A program made the translations under genes and the position numbers. From CAZTJA01 sp964613745 (GTDB lineage: Bacteria > Desulfobacterota > Desulfomonilia > Desulfomonilales > Desulfomonilaceae), in NCBI GenBank assembly GCA_964613745.1, contig CAZTJA010000029.1, positions 1 through 30,687 of the forward strand: a stretch of DNA of 30,687 nt. The letters run 5' to 3'. Position 1 is the stretch's first letter. Every line of letters starts with the position of its first letter. The notes below the pieces were generated by a model. It was not told the DNA's origin. It worked only from the letters and a program-made list of their open reading frames with translations, and did no database searches. Positions 23,112 through 30,687 of the stretch are shown piece after piece.

Positions 23112-25304
23112 CTAATTCTTTGTGTAAAAGATGCTCAAATTATGTTTCTGGTTTCCGATGTGCTGGAAAATGCCGTTGAATGCCCCCTGAACTTCATCGA
23201 GTGTGGGGCGATGCAAAGGGTCTAACTCCAGCATACTTTCCACTATGGCGGCAATCTGCTCAAAAATTGTATTTTTCTTCAGCCAGGAATTGAGTTCCGT
23301 TAAACGTGGTCTTCTATCGCGCTCTATGCGCCTTATTTGCTCTATCAAATCTTGACGTGTTTTGGTCTTGGGAAAATGGAGAGGAAGTTGTCCCGTGAGC
23401 ATTACCGTGAGAATAGCACCGGCGCTATAGAGATCCGATTCGTAGACACTTCTGCCCCTCGCCTGTTCAGGTGCCATGTAGGCGAAAGTGCCGACGACCT
23501 TCCCTTTGAAAAGATCTTCTTGAGCACCGGGACCTGCAGCAAGGGCCACTCCGAAATCGATTACCTTGATTCGATTTAATCGTTCGTATTCATCCACCAT
23601 GTAAAGAATGTTGTCCGTCTTAAGATCACGGTGTACAACGCCCTTTGACCGGAAAACTCGCAGACACTCCAGCAATTGGTTGATAACAGCTTCTAAAGTA
23701 CCCAGTGTGATTTTACTTTCAGTATTGAAGGGCTGCTTGTACTTTTCTTGCCAGTTTCGTTCCACAAGGTGGGTCAGATTATCACTTGGGTAATAGCCAT
23801 TCAGGAGCAGCTTTTCGTCATCCTGCTCAATTAACCCGTAATACTCTACAATATAGGGGTGCTGATCTTCGGATTGAACGCGAGCGTGCATAGCTGCTTC
23901 ATATTCGAGCAAGGCAACGGGATCACCTAGGCTGCTGGAAATCTGCGATTTCACTTTCTTCAGAGCTACAATTTGGTCGCGGAAAATGCCTATGCAAACT
24001 TTCCCCATCGCACCGGAAGAAATGTCTCCGAGTATTTTGACTTTCTTACCTACAACTTTGCCCGGATTCTCAAGAGAGTCCATTATCAATTTGAGCAAGC
24101 CGCTCATTTCATCCCGAGTCTTGGAACTAAAAAGTTTGCCGCTCTGCTCCAAGTCTTTTTCAGCACGCTGTTCTACTGCTTGCTTATCCAGCAAAGGTTT
24201 ATAAAGTTTCACGGCTTCAAGCACTCTGGGGTCTTTTACTCTATGTATGCCGTGGTAATCACCGAAAGCTGAATGGTAACGATAAAACATGAATCCCTGA
24301 AGGAGTCGCCCCAGCGGCTTTGAAGAGTATAGTTCCATTAATTGGAGAAGCTTTTTGAGTAAACTACCCCCCCTGCGATTTTTACTCTTCATAATTCTGA
24401 TTTTGCTATTGGCCTCTTTCAGGTCAGTCAAATCACAGTAGTCATTCCTGACTTCATAGAATGACGCGAAATCAAGATTGCAGAGAGACAGCAAGTGATT
24501 GGATGTTCCCAACAGTGTGTCGATTCGATCACTCGTTGAGATGAGGTAATCCAGCAATTTTTCATTAAGGAAAGCAGCCATTGCTTCCTTGTAGTATCCC
24601 GTGGCAATCCGTTCCACACCCCAACCACACCTAAATAGGTATTTGCTGAGGATCATAATATCTTCTTCTATTTCCACCCGTGAGTTACTGGTAAAAAAGA
24701 ATAATCTTTTACTTGGTTCATTGCTTATCATTAAATGATGCAATTCTAAGACGGCCCTTCTGACAAGATCCGCCATTCTGAATATGGTGGTTTCTCTGGA
24801 TTCGGCCTCTCTATCCGAGAAAAAACACGGGATCAGAATAGTAGTGTCCTCTTCGGATGCATATTTTTCGATATATTTTTTATTAAGTTCCCGTAGTCGT
24901 CTTTTCATTGCATCCATGTCTGAGGGACTTGGAAGCAAGTTGGATGCGATCTCCACCCATTTCACGGCGAATATGAAGATCCGCTTCCCCTCTTCAATTC
25001 TCTGGATCTCGTTTTTGCTGTCCATCAACATTTCGGGATCCGAACATGTCCTGCCTGCACGGATGATGTTGTTTAATGCTTCAAAATAAGAAATTTGATC
25101 GGATTCAAGGGCGGGAAGCATGTCTCTGATAGTGAGAAGAAGATAAGGAACGGTTTTCTTGACTATTTTACCTATTTGACTAAGAGGATCGACTTCACCT
25201 TTTTTGGCCAATTGAGCCAGATCTGCGTAGTGATTAATGACGCGGAAGAGATCCTCCCTCAATGAGGGCGTATCTCCATCGGAAGGCCGTTCTTGTTGAT
25301 TCAT
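23112..25304 (-). CDS. Soluble Hanks-type Ser/Thr protein kinase with long N-terminal domain
   Basis: A 730-residue protein. Residues 1-420 are mostly helical and match no domain I know. The kinase domain spans about 422-715: glycine loop GDISSGAMGKV (426-436), ATP lysine Lys449 (IVALKK), catalytic HRDLKTDN with Asp560, DFG Asp583 and APE at 611-613. All core residues are present, so activity is likely. No membrane helix is seen, unlike the PknB type, so it should be cytoplasmic. It follows the TPR protein gene by 51 nt in the same orientation and shares its promoter. The TPR protein may be its scaffold or substrate (inference). The 3' end faces the methyltransferase gene 9 nt away. Confidence 0.92.
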   Translation of the reverse strand: MNQQERPSDGDTPSLREDLFRVINHYADLAQLAKKGEVDPLSQIGKIVKKTVPYLLLTIRDMLPALESDQISYFEALNNIIRAGRTCSDPEMLMDSKNEIQRIEEGKRIFIFAVKWVEIASNLLPSPSDMDAMKRRLRELNKKYIEKYASEEDTTILIPCFFSDREAESRETTIFRMADLVRRAVLELHHLMISNEPSKRLFFFTSNSRVEIEEDIMILSKYLFRCGWGVERIATGYYKEAMAAFLNEKLLDYLISTSDRIDTLLGTSNHLLSLCNLDFASFYEVRNDYCDLTDLKEANSKIRIMKSKNRRGGSLLKKLLQLMELYSSKPLGRLLQGFMFYRYHSAFGDYHGIHRVKDPRVLEAVKLYKPLLDKQAVEQRAEKDLEQSGKLFSSKTRDEMSGLLKLIMDSLENPGKVVGKKVKILGDISSGAMGKVCIGIFRDQIVALKKVKSQISSSLGDPVALLEYEAAMHARVQSEDQHPYIVEYYGLIEQDDEKLLLNGYYPSDNLTHLVERNWQEKYKQPFNTESKITLGTLEAVINQLLECLRVFRSKGVVHRDLKTDNILYMVDEYERLNRIKVIDFGVALAAGPGAQEDLFKGKVVGTFAYMAPEQARGRSVYESDLYSAGAILTVMLTGQLPLHFPKTKTRQDLIEQIRRIERDRRPRLTELNSWLKKNTIFEQIAAIVESMLELDPLHRPTLDEVQGAFNGIFQHIGNQKHNLSIFYTKN

Positions 25305-25355
25305 GTGAACCGAATCTCGATGAGGAACCTAAACGTCCTACTTACTTTCAAGTAC

Positions 25356-26696
25356 CTATTTTCGTTCCGATTGTTTAATTAATTTCTTGAAATCTGCAGA
25401 TCTCTTGAGGCTCGATAAAGCCTTGTCGGAGATGGCTCGTTTAATTACAGCGTCGCCTCCGGCCTTAACTGCAAGATCCAATATATCCAGGGCCAATTTG
25501 GGTCGGCCGGTCTTCGCATATACTAAAGCCGCATTGTAATGAAGCCATTCCGGTTCGAAAGGTTCACCTTCTGTCAGTGCCTTTTTGTAGTAATTGAGGG
25601 CCGTATCGTAATCTCCCATTTCAACGTTTAGATACACCATTCGGGAGATGGTATACGGCATCAATCTCGATTTGCTTTTTAATATCTGATGAATCTCCGA
25701 ACTTTTCGATTGGTTGCCCAATACCCAATATGCAATGGCCAAGTCAGCCAAAGCGAATTGATCATCCGGATCTTTTCTTAAACCCTTCTCATAATACGAA
25801 ATCGCATTATTAGGATCGTGTTTCTTATAAAGAAAATAGTAGCCCAGATGAAAATCCACCTGAGGATCACCTGGATTGTTTTTAAATGCTTTCTCAAAGA
25901 GTAGGAGGGCTTCTTCTTCCCGCTCCAATTCAAGATACAAATGTCCAAGTTCCGTTAGGAATTGACTGTCGAAAGGGTTGATTTCTACTGCACGACGCAG
26001 GTATTGCAATGCTTTAAGATAATTTGACTCATCAAAATATATCAGACCGATATTAAAGTAAGGGTCTCCGTTTGCGGAATCCAACTCAATAGATTCGAGA
26101 AAGTCACTCTTGGCCTGATCGGTTCGTCCCATTTTCCAGGAAATAAGTCCCCGATTATTTAATAGATAAGCGCTTCCTGTTTCGCTGAACCTTATTGCAG
26201 CATCAATTAATTCCCTCGCTTCGTCCAATGAGTCTTGATCGTATTTGAGAAGCGCCTTTTCGTTGAGAGCCCGAACCACTTTCTCTTTTTCCCACTCTTT
26301 GGATCTACAGAAGAATGGATTGAGATTACGAATTTTCAGTAAATGAATATCATCGAGAATCAGACCAAAGTTACTCGTTTCCGTTTGATCATCCAGTCCG
26401 CTGATTTCCACAGCAAAGACAGGAACTTTGCCTTCCTCTTCAAGGTATGAAAGGTAGTAATAAAAACGCCTATCTTCGTCGAGTTGATCCGTCTCCCAAA
26501 TCTCGTCGGGATCATCCAGGACCGGATCTATCCAGTTGAGAAAATCAATCTTCCTCAAACCGGCACCGTCCTTAAACAGTTCCGGAAAAAATGAACTGAT
26601 TGATGCGGGTTTCGGAAAAGCGGGAAGAAAACTTTTGGGAGGACTAGATGGAACTTCTTTGAAGATAAATCTTTTTTCAAAGTCCCGAACTGCCAT
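25356..26696 (-). CDS. Tetratricopeptide-repeat protein
   Basis: A 446-residue protein. The first ~145 residues are not TPR and not recognised. The rest holds about eight TPR units, such as GDPYFNIGLIYFDESNYLKA, SQFLTELGHLYLELEREEEA and PEWLHYNAALVYAKTGRPKL. There is no signal peptide. A frame from TTG 26702 exists, but ATG 26696 has AGGGG 7 nt upstream and is preferred. It is first in a two-gene operon with the Ser/Thr kinase. TPRs bind proteins, so a regulatory or scaffold role with the kinase is plausible but unproven. Confidence 0.85.
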   Translation of the reverse strand: MAVRDFEKRFIFKEVPSSPPKSFLPAFPKPASISSFFPELFKDGAGLRKIDFLNWIDPVLDDPDEIWETDQLDEDRRFYYYLSYLEEEGKVPVFAVEISGLDDQTETSNFGLILDDIHLLKIRNLNPFFCRSKEWEKEKVVRALNEKALLKYDQDSLDEARELIDAAIRFSETGSAYLLNNRGLISWKMGRTDQAKSDFLESIELDSANGDPYFNIGLIYFDESNYLKALQYLRRAVEINPFDSQFLTELGHLYLELEREEEALLLFEKAFKNNPGDPQVDFHLGYYFLYKKHDPNNAISYYEKGLRKDPDDQFALADLAIAYWVLGNQSKSSEIHQILKSKSRLMPYTISRMVYLNVEMGDYDTALNYYKKALTEGEPFEPEWLHYNAALVYAKTGRPKLALDILDLAVKAGGDAVIKRAISDKALSSLKRSADFKKLIKQSERK

Positions 26697-26794
26697 AGAC
26701 AAACCCCTGTTTACGAATCGTGAATTATGTTCATACTACTCTCTTTGAGGAAATACTTTGAGAGCAGTTTTAATCAAAAGTTTATTGTAATGAA

Positions 26795-26809
26795 ACACGC
26801 ACCGCGTGT
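26795..26809. promoter_or_regulatory. Inverted repeat in the TPR-kinase leader
   Basis: ACACGC-ACC-GCGTGT is a perfect 6-3-6 inverted repeat in the 5' leader, about 22 nt after the predicted transcription start. It may be an operator or a small leader hairpin. Confidence 0.35.
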
Positions 26810-26837
26810 GAACGATTACCTACTCAAGATGTATTAA

Positions 26838-26866
26838 AAAATAGCACGATGAGCTTATCCCGTCAA
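26838..26866 (-). promoter_or_regulatory. Sigma70 promoter of the TPR-kinase operon
   Basis: On the minus strand TTGACG (26866-26861), an exact 17-nt spacer and TATTTT (26843-26838). Start predicted near 26831, with a leader of about 135 nt. Confidence 0.55.
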
Positions 26867-26927
26867 TTAACTTGGGTATTGCATCTCTTAACAATGTGTG
26901 GTCGTTTTGACTTCAGCCTTCAAGCAC

Positions 26928-27689
26928 CTATCCGGAACTTTCCGGAATCCGTTTTGCTGCAGAAAGGGAATTTCTCAGTTCCCATGCGGCGGTAATGATG
27001 CCGACTGTACTTATAGCCGCCGTTTCGGTCCTAAGAATACTCGATCCGAGACTGGCTCTTATAAAACCCTGAGTAATAGCCATGTCTTCTTCAGTTGCTT
27101 GGAACCCTCCTTCGGGACCAATGAGCAAAGAGAATACATCGCATTTCGAGTCAAGAACTAAACTGAGAATCGGTGGAGCAGATTCGTGTGTAGACAAAAC
27201 GAGAGACATACCCGATTTAGTCCTTTGATTCAGAAAAGCCGGAAGAGATTTAGGATCGCAGAGCCGCGGAATTGCCGATCTGCCGGATTGAGCGATAGCT
27301 GAGTGAACAATCTTGAGCCAGCGATCCTTCACATGAGGTGGACGTCGATTGGACCGTTCCGAGATAATTGGGACAAAAGCAGATGCCCCCAATTCAGTGC
27401 AGTGTCGCAATAATTGTTCCATCGGGTCCGGGCGAACGCAGGAGATGCCCAACTCGATGTAAGGTCCGTCATGCTCGACCTGTTCAAGGTCTATAATTTT
27501 CCCGAACAGATGGCGTTTATTGTCGAACGACAATTCAATTGTGTATCTGAAAGTCCCATCAATCGCACAGACGATATCGCCGGCTCTCTTACGTAGAACC
27601 TTCAGAAGATGTTCGGAATTCCCGCTATCAATGATTACGGACTTATGTTTCACCTGATCAGGGAAAATTACTATTCTAGGGGGTTTCAT
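26928..27689 (-). CDS. rsmE: 16S rRNA (uracil-1498-N3)-methyltransferase
   Basis: A 253-residue SPOUT-family enzyme that methylates N3 of U1498 in 16S rRNA. The family hallmarks are present: LLIGPEGGF near the knot and the C-terminal LGSSILRTETAAI, which binds SAM. The N-terminal PUA-like part includes HLLKVLRKRAGD. Length is normal. It starts 8 nt after the aminotransferase stop without a clear ribosome-binding site, suggesting coupling in a two-gene operon. A 7-2-7 inverted repeat (TCCGGAA-CT-TTCCGGA, 26931-26946) covers its last codons. Functional ties to the aminotransferase are not evident. Confidence 0.95.
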   Translation of the reverse strand: MKPPRIVIFPDQVKHKSVIIDSGNSEHLLKVLRKRAGDIVCAIDGTFRYTIELSFDNKRHLFGKIIDLEQVEHDGPYIELGISCVRPDPMEQLLRHCTELGASAFVPIISERSNRRPPHVKDRWLKIVHSAIAQSGRSAIPRLCDPKSLPAFLNQRTKSGMSLVLSTHESAPPILSLVLDSKCDVFSLLIGPEGGFQATEEDMAITQGFIRASLGSSILRTETAAISTVGIITAAWELRNSLSAAKRIPESSG

Positions 27690-27697
27690 TATCGCTT

Positions 27698-28861
27698 TTA
27701 GATGCCGAATCTCTTTTTCAGGTACAACTCAATTCTATCGAGACCCTTAGTAATATTTTCTATGGAGTTCGTGTATGCGAATCTTATGAAGCCCTCCCCG
27801 TTGTTCCCGAAATCAATACCGGGGGTAACTCCCACTCCTGCATCATCCAAGATTTCGAAGGCAAATTTATATGAATCCTCTGAAAAACGCCTTGCATCAG
27901 CCAACACGTAAAATGCTGCAGTTGGATCCGTATGAACTTCAAACCCCATTCTTTTCAGGCGATTCAACATGAGAACTCGCCTTTGATTAAATATGTTTCT
28001 CATCTTTTCGGTTTCTTCAGAGGTGTTCCTCAGAGCCTCTACTCCGGCGTATTGAACAAAGTCCGCCGGACTTATAAAAAAATTCTGAATCATTTTCTGA
28101 ATGGGACGGACTAGACTAGGCAATGATATAACGTAGCCGAGCCGCCAACCGGTCATAGCATAAATCTTTGAAAAACCGTTTAGTACCAAAGCATTATCAG
28201 TAAACTCAAGAATCGTGTTTTCCGTGCCTTCGTACACGAGCCCATGATAAATTTCATCAGAGATAATCGGAACCCCAAGTTCTGCAATAGCCCGCATGTT
28301 TCCAGGGTTCAACAGAGTCCCGGTTGGATTTGCCGGTGAGTTAACGAGAATTGCTCTTGTCCGTGGCGTTATTGCTTTGCGAACCTTTTCAGGGTCGAGC
28401 TGAAAATCCTCGTCTGCATTGATCGAAACAAACACGGGATTCCCACCGAGAAACCTGATGAAATTGGGGTAGCATGCATAATGCGGGTCCGACAGAATTA
28501 CTTCCGATCCGGGATCGAGTAGTGAAGCCAACGCAAGTAGAATAGCGGGTGAAGACCCCGATGTGATGATCACGTTGCACATTTCAACTTTAACGCCGTA
28601 CTTTTTGTTGTAATGATCCGCTACGGCTTGTCGTAGTTCCGGAATGCCTAGACTGTGCGTATAATGCGTCTTTCCTGCGCGCATTGCTGAAATACCGGCA
28701 TCGACAACATTCTGCGGTGTATCGAAATCAGGTTCTCCGACTTCCAAATGGATGATGTCTTCTCCTAGAGCGGTAAGCTCCATAGCTCGCTCAAGAACGT
28801 CCATGACGAGGAAAGGCGGAATATCCATCGATCGCTGCGAAATGTTAACCTTAGCTTGCAT
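27698..28861 (-). CDS. Pyridoxal-phosphate aminotransferase, class I/II (aspartate aminotransferase family)
   Basis: A 387-residue fold-type I aminotransferase. The PLP lysine is Lys232 in NGFSKIYAMTGWRLGY. The NPTGT motif, the SDEIYHGLVYEG aspartate/tyrosine pair and a C-terminal substrate-binding Arg in GFIRFAYTNS are visible. It probably transaminates an amino acid with 2-oxoglutarate; aspartate, alanine or aromatic substrates are all possible. ATG 28861 is chosen over ATG 28876 because GGAG lies 6 nt upstream of the former and nothing suitable precedes the latter. It is first in an operon with rsmE and divergent from the exported protein gene. Confidence 0.92.
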   Translation of the reverse strand: MQAKVNISQRSMDIPPFLVMDVLERAMELTALGEDIIHLEVGEPDFDTPQNVVDAGISAMRAGKTHYTHSLGIPELRQAVADHYNKKYGVKVEMCNVIITSGSSPAILLALASLLDPGSEVILSDPHYACYPNFIRFLGGNPVFVSINADEDFQLDPEKVRKAITPRTRAILVNSPANPTGTLLNPGNMRAIAELGVPIISDEIYHGLVYEGTENTILEFTDNALVLNGFSKIYAMTGWRLGYVISLPSLVRPIQKMIQNFFISPADFVQYAGVEALRNTSEETEKMRNIFNQRRVLMLNRLKRMGFEVHTDPTAAFYVLADARRFSEDSYKFAFEILDDAGVGVTPGIDFGNNGEGFIRFAYTNSIENITKGLDRIELYLKKRFGI

Positions 28862-28911
28862 AAAGCTCTCCAACATAAATCAAAATAGAATTTAAGCCTT
28901 ACATCAAAAAC

Positions 28912-28920
28912 ATTATAACA
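28912..28920 (-). promoter_or_regulatory. Extended -10 promoter of the aminotransferase-rsmE operon
   Basis: TGT-TATAAT on the minus strand is a perfect -10 with TGN extension, about 50 nt before the start codon. The -35 is weak. Confidence 0.45.
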
Positions 28921-28935
28921 AGTTCATATTATGCA

Positions 28936-28964
28936 TTGATTTTGATCATTTTCCCTGATAGGAT
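28936..28964 (+). promoter_or_regulatory. Candidate sigma70 promoter of the exported-protein gene
   Basis: TTGATT (28936-28941), a 17-nt spacer and TAGGAT (28959-28964). Each box has two mismatches. The start codon is about 56 nt downstream. Confidence 0.4.
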
Positions 28965-29020
28965 CCGCAACCTAAAGGAAAGCCTCTGCTTTAAAGCATG
29001 CGGCTTTATTTGTAAAAGGA

Positions 29021-30316
29021 ATGTCATTTTCAATCCAGAAAAAACCGACATCATACACCATTACTCACCTGATTTTAATATCTACAGTCTTGTTCTTGGT
29101 TACAGTTCCTTTTGCGGCTCATGCTGAGACGCTGGGATTCAAAGACGCTCAAGGAAACTTCGTTCCCAAACTGACGGTCAGCCTTTCTCCGAGGGAAGTA
29201 ACCATCAAGAAGGTTGATCCTCAGGAAAAGATTAAGAGTCTGTCCATAGTCATCAGTGCAAAAAACAAGAATCTTATTCGTAACATCGGACACATTAATA
29301 TCGAATGGATAGACGCCGCAAACAAGCCGAGCAAAGCCGTTCAATTTGCGGGACCGCTTTACAACACTAACACTAGGACTTTTCAAGATTCGCTGACCAA
29401 ATCCATTGGCATCCGCTTGACGGATAAATCCGCCCGAAATCTCCTTGCGGCCAAGACGACCAGCGACCTCTTTGAACTTTTTATCGATGACCAGTTATTG
29501 CTGTCCTCCGAGACCGTTACCGAAAAGGATCGAACCGTTCAAATGGGAGCCGGCCGAGATGTGTCAATTAACGTCGACAAGACTTCCATAAATTTCAATG
29601 AAAGTAATTTCAAAAAAGGCGAAATCGTTAACATAGATAATCGTTCAGGCCTTGATCAAACACTCGGAGTTGAAGTGCCGGAGAAAGGTCTGCTCTATTT
29701 TCAACTTGTAAAGAAACACGAACAGGCCAAAATTCCACGGGAGAATTGGGAACGATTTACGTTACCCGCTGATTCGGGAATATTCATTGTTCTCATACCG
29801 GAACCTGATCCGGTCCAACTGGCTCAACTCGAAGGCAAGGACCTTGTCATTAAAGTTTATCAGGGCACGAAGATCAGGGAAACTCGCAAAATACCCATTC
29901 GGGTGGCCTCGGATCTCCGTGGCGGTCGCACTGAGGTGGCTAACCCGAATGAACAGTCATCAGTCGAGGCCATAAAACGTCCAATCAAGCAAGTTCCAGT
30001 TGCTCAGACGAATGGATCGGCAGAATCGGCCACTGCTACAAAATCTGAAGTCGCCGCTCAGGCCGTGCAGACTACAACCAAGGATGTTCGGGGAAGTATG
30101 TGGATCTGGATTTTATTGCTGGCCAATTTTTTATTATTGGCCGTGGTATCCGTTTATGGTTTCTTTTTCCTTTTGCCTAAATTACAGGTTTTACAGGATC
30201 GAATCTCCAAGTGTGAAATGTTCCTCCATTCCAGTAGAGAAGCTATTCGTGAAGAGCTTGACCAATTGAAAAAAGAGATAGTAGGTGAATGCGAGAGTAG
30301 GATTCCACACGAATAG
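29021..30316 (+). CDS. Exported single-pass membrane protein of unknown function
   Basis: A 431-residue protein. A long signal peptide ends in FAAHA|ET (cleavage after about residue 35). The mature part (36-360) is beta-rich and periplasmic, with no catalytic motif that I recognise; residues about 300-355 are a low-complexity Ala/Thr/Gln linker. One membrane helix (about 361-386) precedes a charged cytoplasmic coiled coil of 45 residues. The layout, with a periplasmic beta domain, tether, helix and coiled coil, suits an envelope scaffold or adaptor. The AAGGA directly abuts ATG 29021, closer than usual, so the start is slightly uncertain. It lies 62 nt before the arginine decarboxylase, which appears to have its own promoter. 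Confidence 0.8.
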   Translation: MSFSIQKKPTSYTITHLILISTVLFLVTVPFAAHAETLGFKDAQGNFVPKLTVSLSPREVTIKKVDPQEKIKSLSIVISAKNKNLIRNIGHINIEWIDAANKPSKAVQFAGPLYNTNTRTFQDSLTKSIGIRLTDKSARNLLAAKTTSDLFELFIDDQLLLSSETVTEKDRTVQMGAGRDVSINVDKTSINFNESNFKKGEIVNIDNRSGLDQTLGVEVPEKGLLYFQLVKKHEQAKIPRENWERFTLPADSGIFIVLIPEPDPVQLAQLEGKDLVIKVYQGTKIRETRKIPIRVASDLRGGRTEVANPNEQSSVEAIKRPIKQVPVAQTNGSAESATATKSEVAAQAVQTTTKDVRGSMWIWILLLANFLLLAVVSVYGFFFLLPKLQVLQDRISKCEMFLHSSREAIREELDQLKKEIVGECESRIPHE

Positions 30317-30318
30317 TA

Positions 30319-30347
30319 TTGTTGCTTCGACAAAATTTCCTTAGAAT
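30319..30347 (+). promoter_or_regulatory. Candidate sigma70 promoter of the arginine decarboxylase gene
   Basis: TTGTTG (30319-30324), a 17-nt spacer and TAGAAT (30342-30347, one mismatch from TATAAT). The start codon is 31 nt further on. Confidence 0.4.
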
Positions 30348-30378
30348 AGAATGATTTGGTGTTTGATAGGAGGATGTA

Positions 30379-30687
30379 ATGTTGGGACCTATTCCGACAA
30401 GGTATTTTCTTTGTGCCGGCTTCGGCGAAGCTTCTACGGAACTTAACGCCTTTGATGCGGCTTTGCTTTCCGCAGGCGTGGGTGATACAAATTTGGTGAA
30501 AATGAGTAGCATTTTGCCCCCGAGGGCCACTGAAATTAAACCCTATGAGCTTGCTAAAGGATCTTTGGTGCCACTTGCTTACGGTGAAATGACCTGTGAT
30601 AAGCCGGGAACATTGATTTCCGCTGCAGTTGCAGTAGGAATTCCGGAGGACGATCAAAAAGCAGGCCTGATAATGGAATGTTCCAGA
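30379..30687 (+). CDS. Pyruvoyl-dependent arginine decarboxylase (5' part, cut by window end)
   Basis: 103 codons from ATG 30379 run off the window without a stop. AGGAGG lies 5 nt upstream of the start. The protein opens with a PTRYFLCAGFGEA strand and contains NLVKMSSILPPRA. This is the self-processing site of the pyruvoyl arginine decarboxylase family (PvlArgDC): cleavage between Ser43 and Ser44 would turn Ser44 into the pyruvoyl cofactor. The later LVPLAYGEMTCDKPGTLISAA matches the family. It makes agmatine from arginine, the first step of a putrescine/spermidine route. Members are usually about 150-200 residues, so roughly half is present. The enzyme is best known from archaea and Chlamydia and is also found in some other bacteria. 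Confidence 0.92.
   Translation, partial: MLGPIPTRYFLCAGFGEASTELNAFDAALLSAGVGDTNLVKMSSILPPRATEIKPYELAKGSLVPLAYGEMTCDKPGTLISAAVAVGIPEDDQKAGLIMECSR

Overview
The window looks like part of a draft or metagenome-assembled scaffold from an anaerobic, Gram-negative bacterium. The gene content fits a sulfate-reducing or syntrophic Desulfobacterota (former Deltaproteobacteria), perhaps a Desulfomonile-like lineage. This rests on the mix of PerR/KatG oxidative defence, multi-domain histidine kinases, a sigma-54 response regulator, an acyl-CoA ligase and a pyruvoyl-type arginine decarboxylase. It is an inference, not an identification. Three runs of exactly 100 N (3022-3121, 17456-17555, 20353-20452) are scaffold gaps of unknown true size, and two of them interrupt genes.

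Left part (1-9040): a perR-katG peroxide-defence pair lies behind a sigma70-type promoter whose start site coincides with a Fur/Per-type palindrome. After the first gap come a minus-strand acyl-CoA ligase, an orphan hybrid-input histidine kinase on the plus strand, and a minus-strand pair (1-acylglycerol-phosphate acyltransferase, then a SAM methyltransferase).

Middle part (9238-17172): a membrane-fusion protein and an ABC ATPase form a pair with no permease. Converging on them is a four-gene minus-strand operon of three paralogous ankyrin-repeat proteins and one eight-repeat PQQ-like beta-propeller protein, none with an export signal. Divergent from this operon is a fourth ankyrin protein that does have an export signal or membrane anchor; its upstream region carries a sigma54-like -24/-12 motif next to a perfect palindrome. 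This ankyrin/propeller locus is the best candidate for an undescribed system. A PfkB-family (adenosine-kinase-like) kinase follows.

Signalling part (17201-26696): a near-consensus promoter drives a periplasmic substrate-binding protein, a histidine kinase and a sigma54-activating response regulator. The first two are separated by 7 nt and the kinase ribosome-binding site overlaps the preceding stop codon, so this reads as a sensing cascade. Next come a 14-bp hairpin, a small minus-strand membrane gene that appears frameshifted, an orphan D12-class adenine DNA methyltransferase, and a minus-strand operon of a TPR protein plus a soluble Hanks-type Ser/Thr kinase.

Right part (26928-30687): an aminotransferase-rsmE operon (minus), an exported single-pass protein of unknown function, and the 5' part of a pyruvoyl-dependent arginine decarboxylase cut by the window end. 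No tRNA, rRNA, insertion sequence or CRISPR array was recognised.
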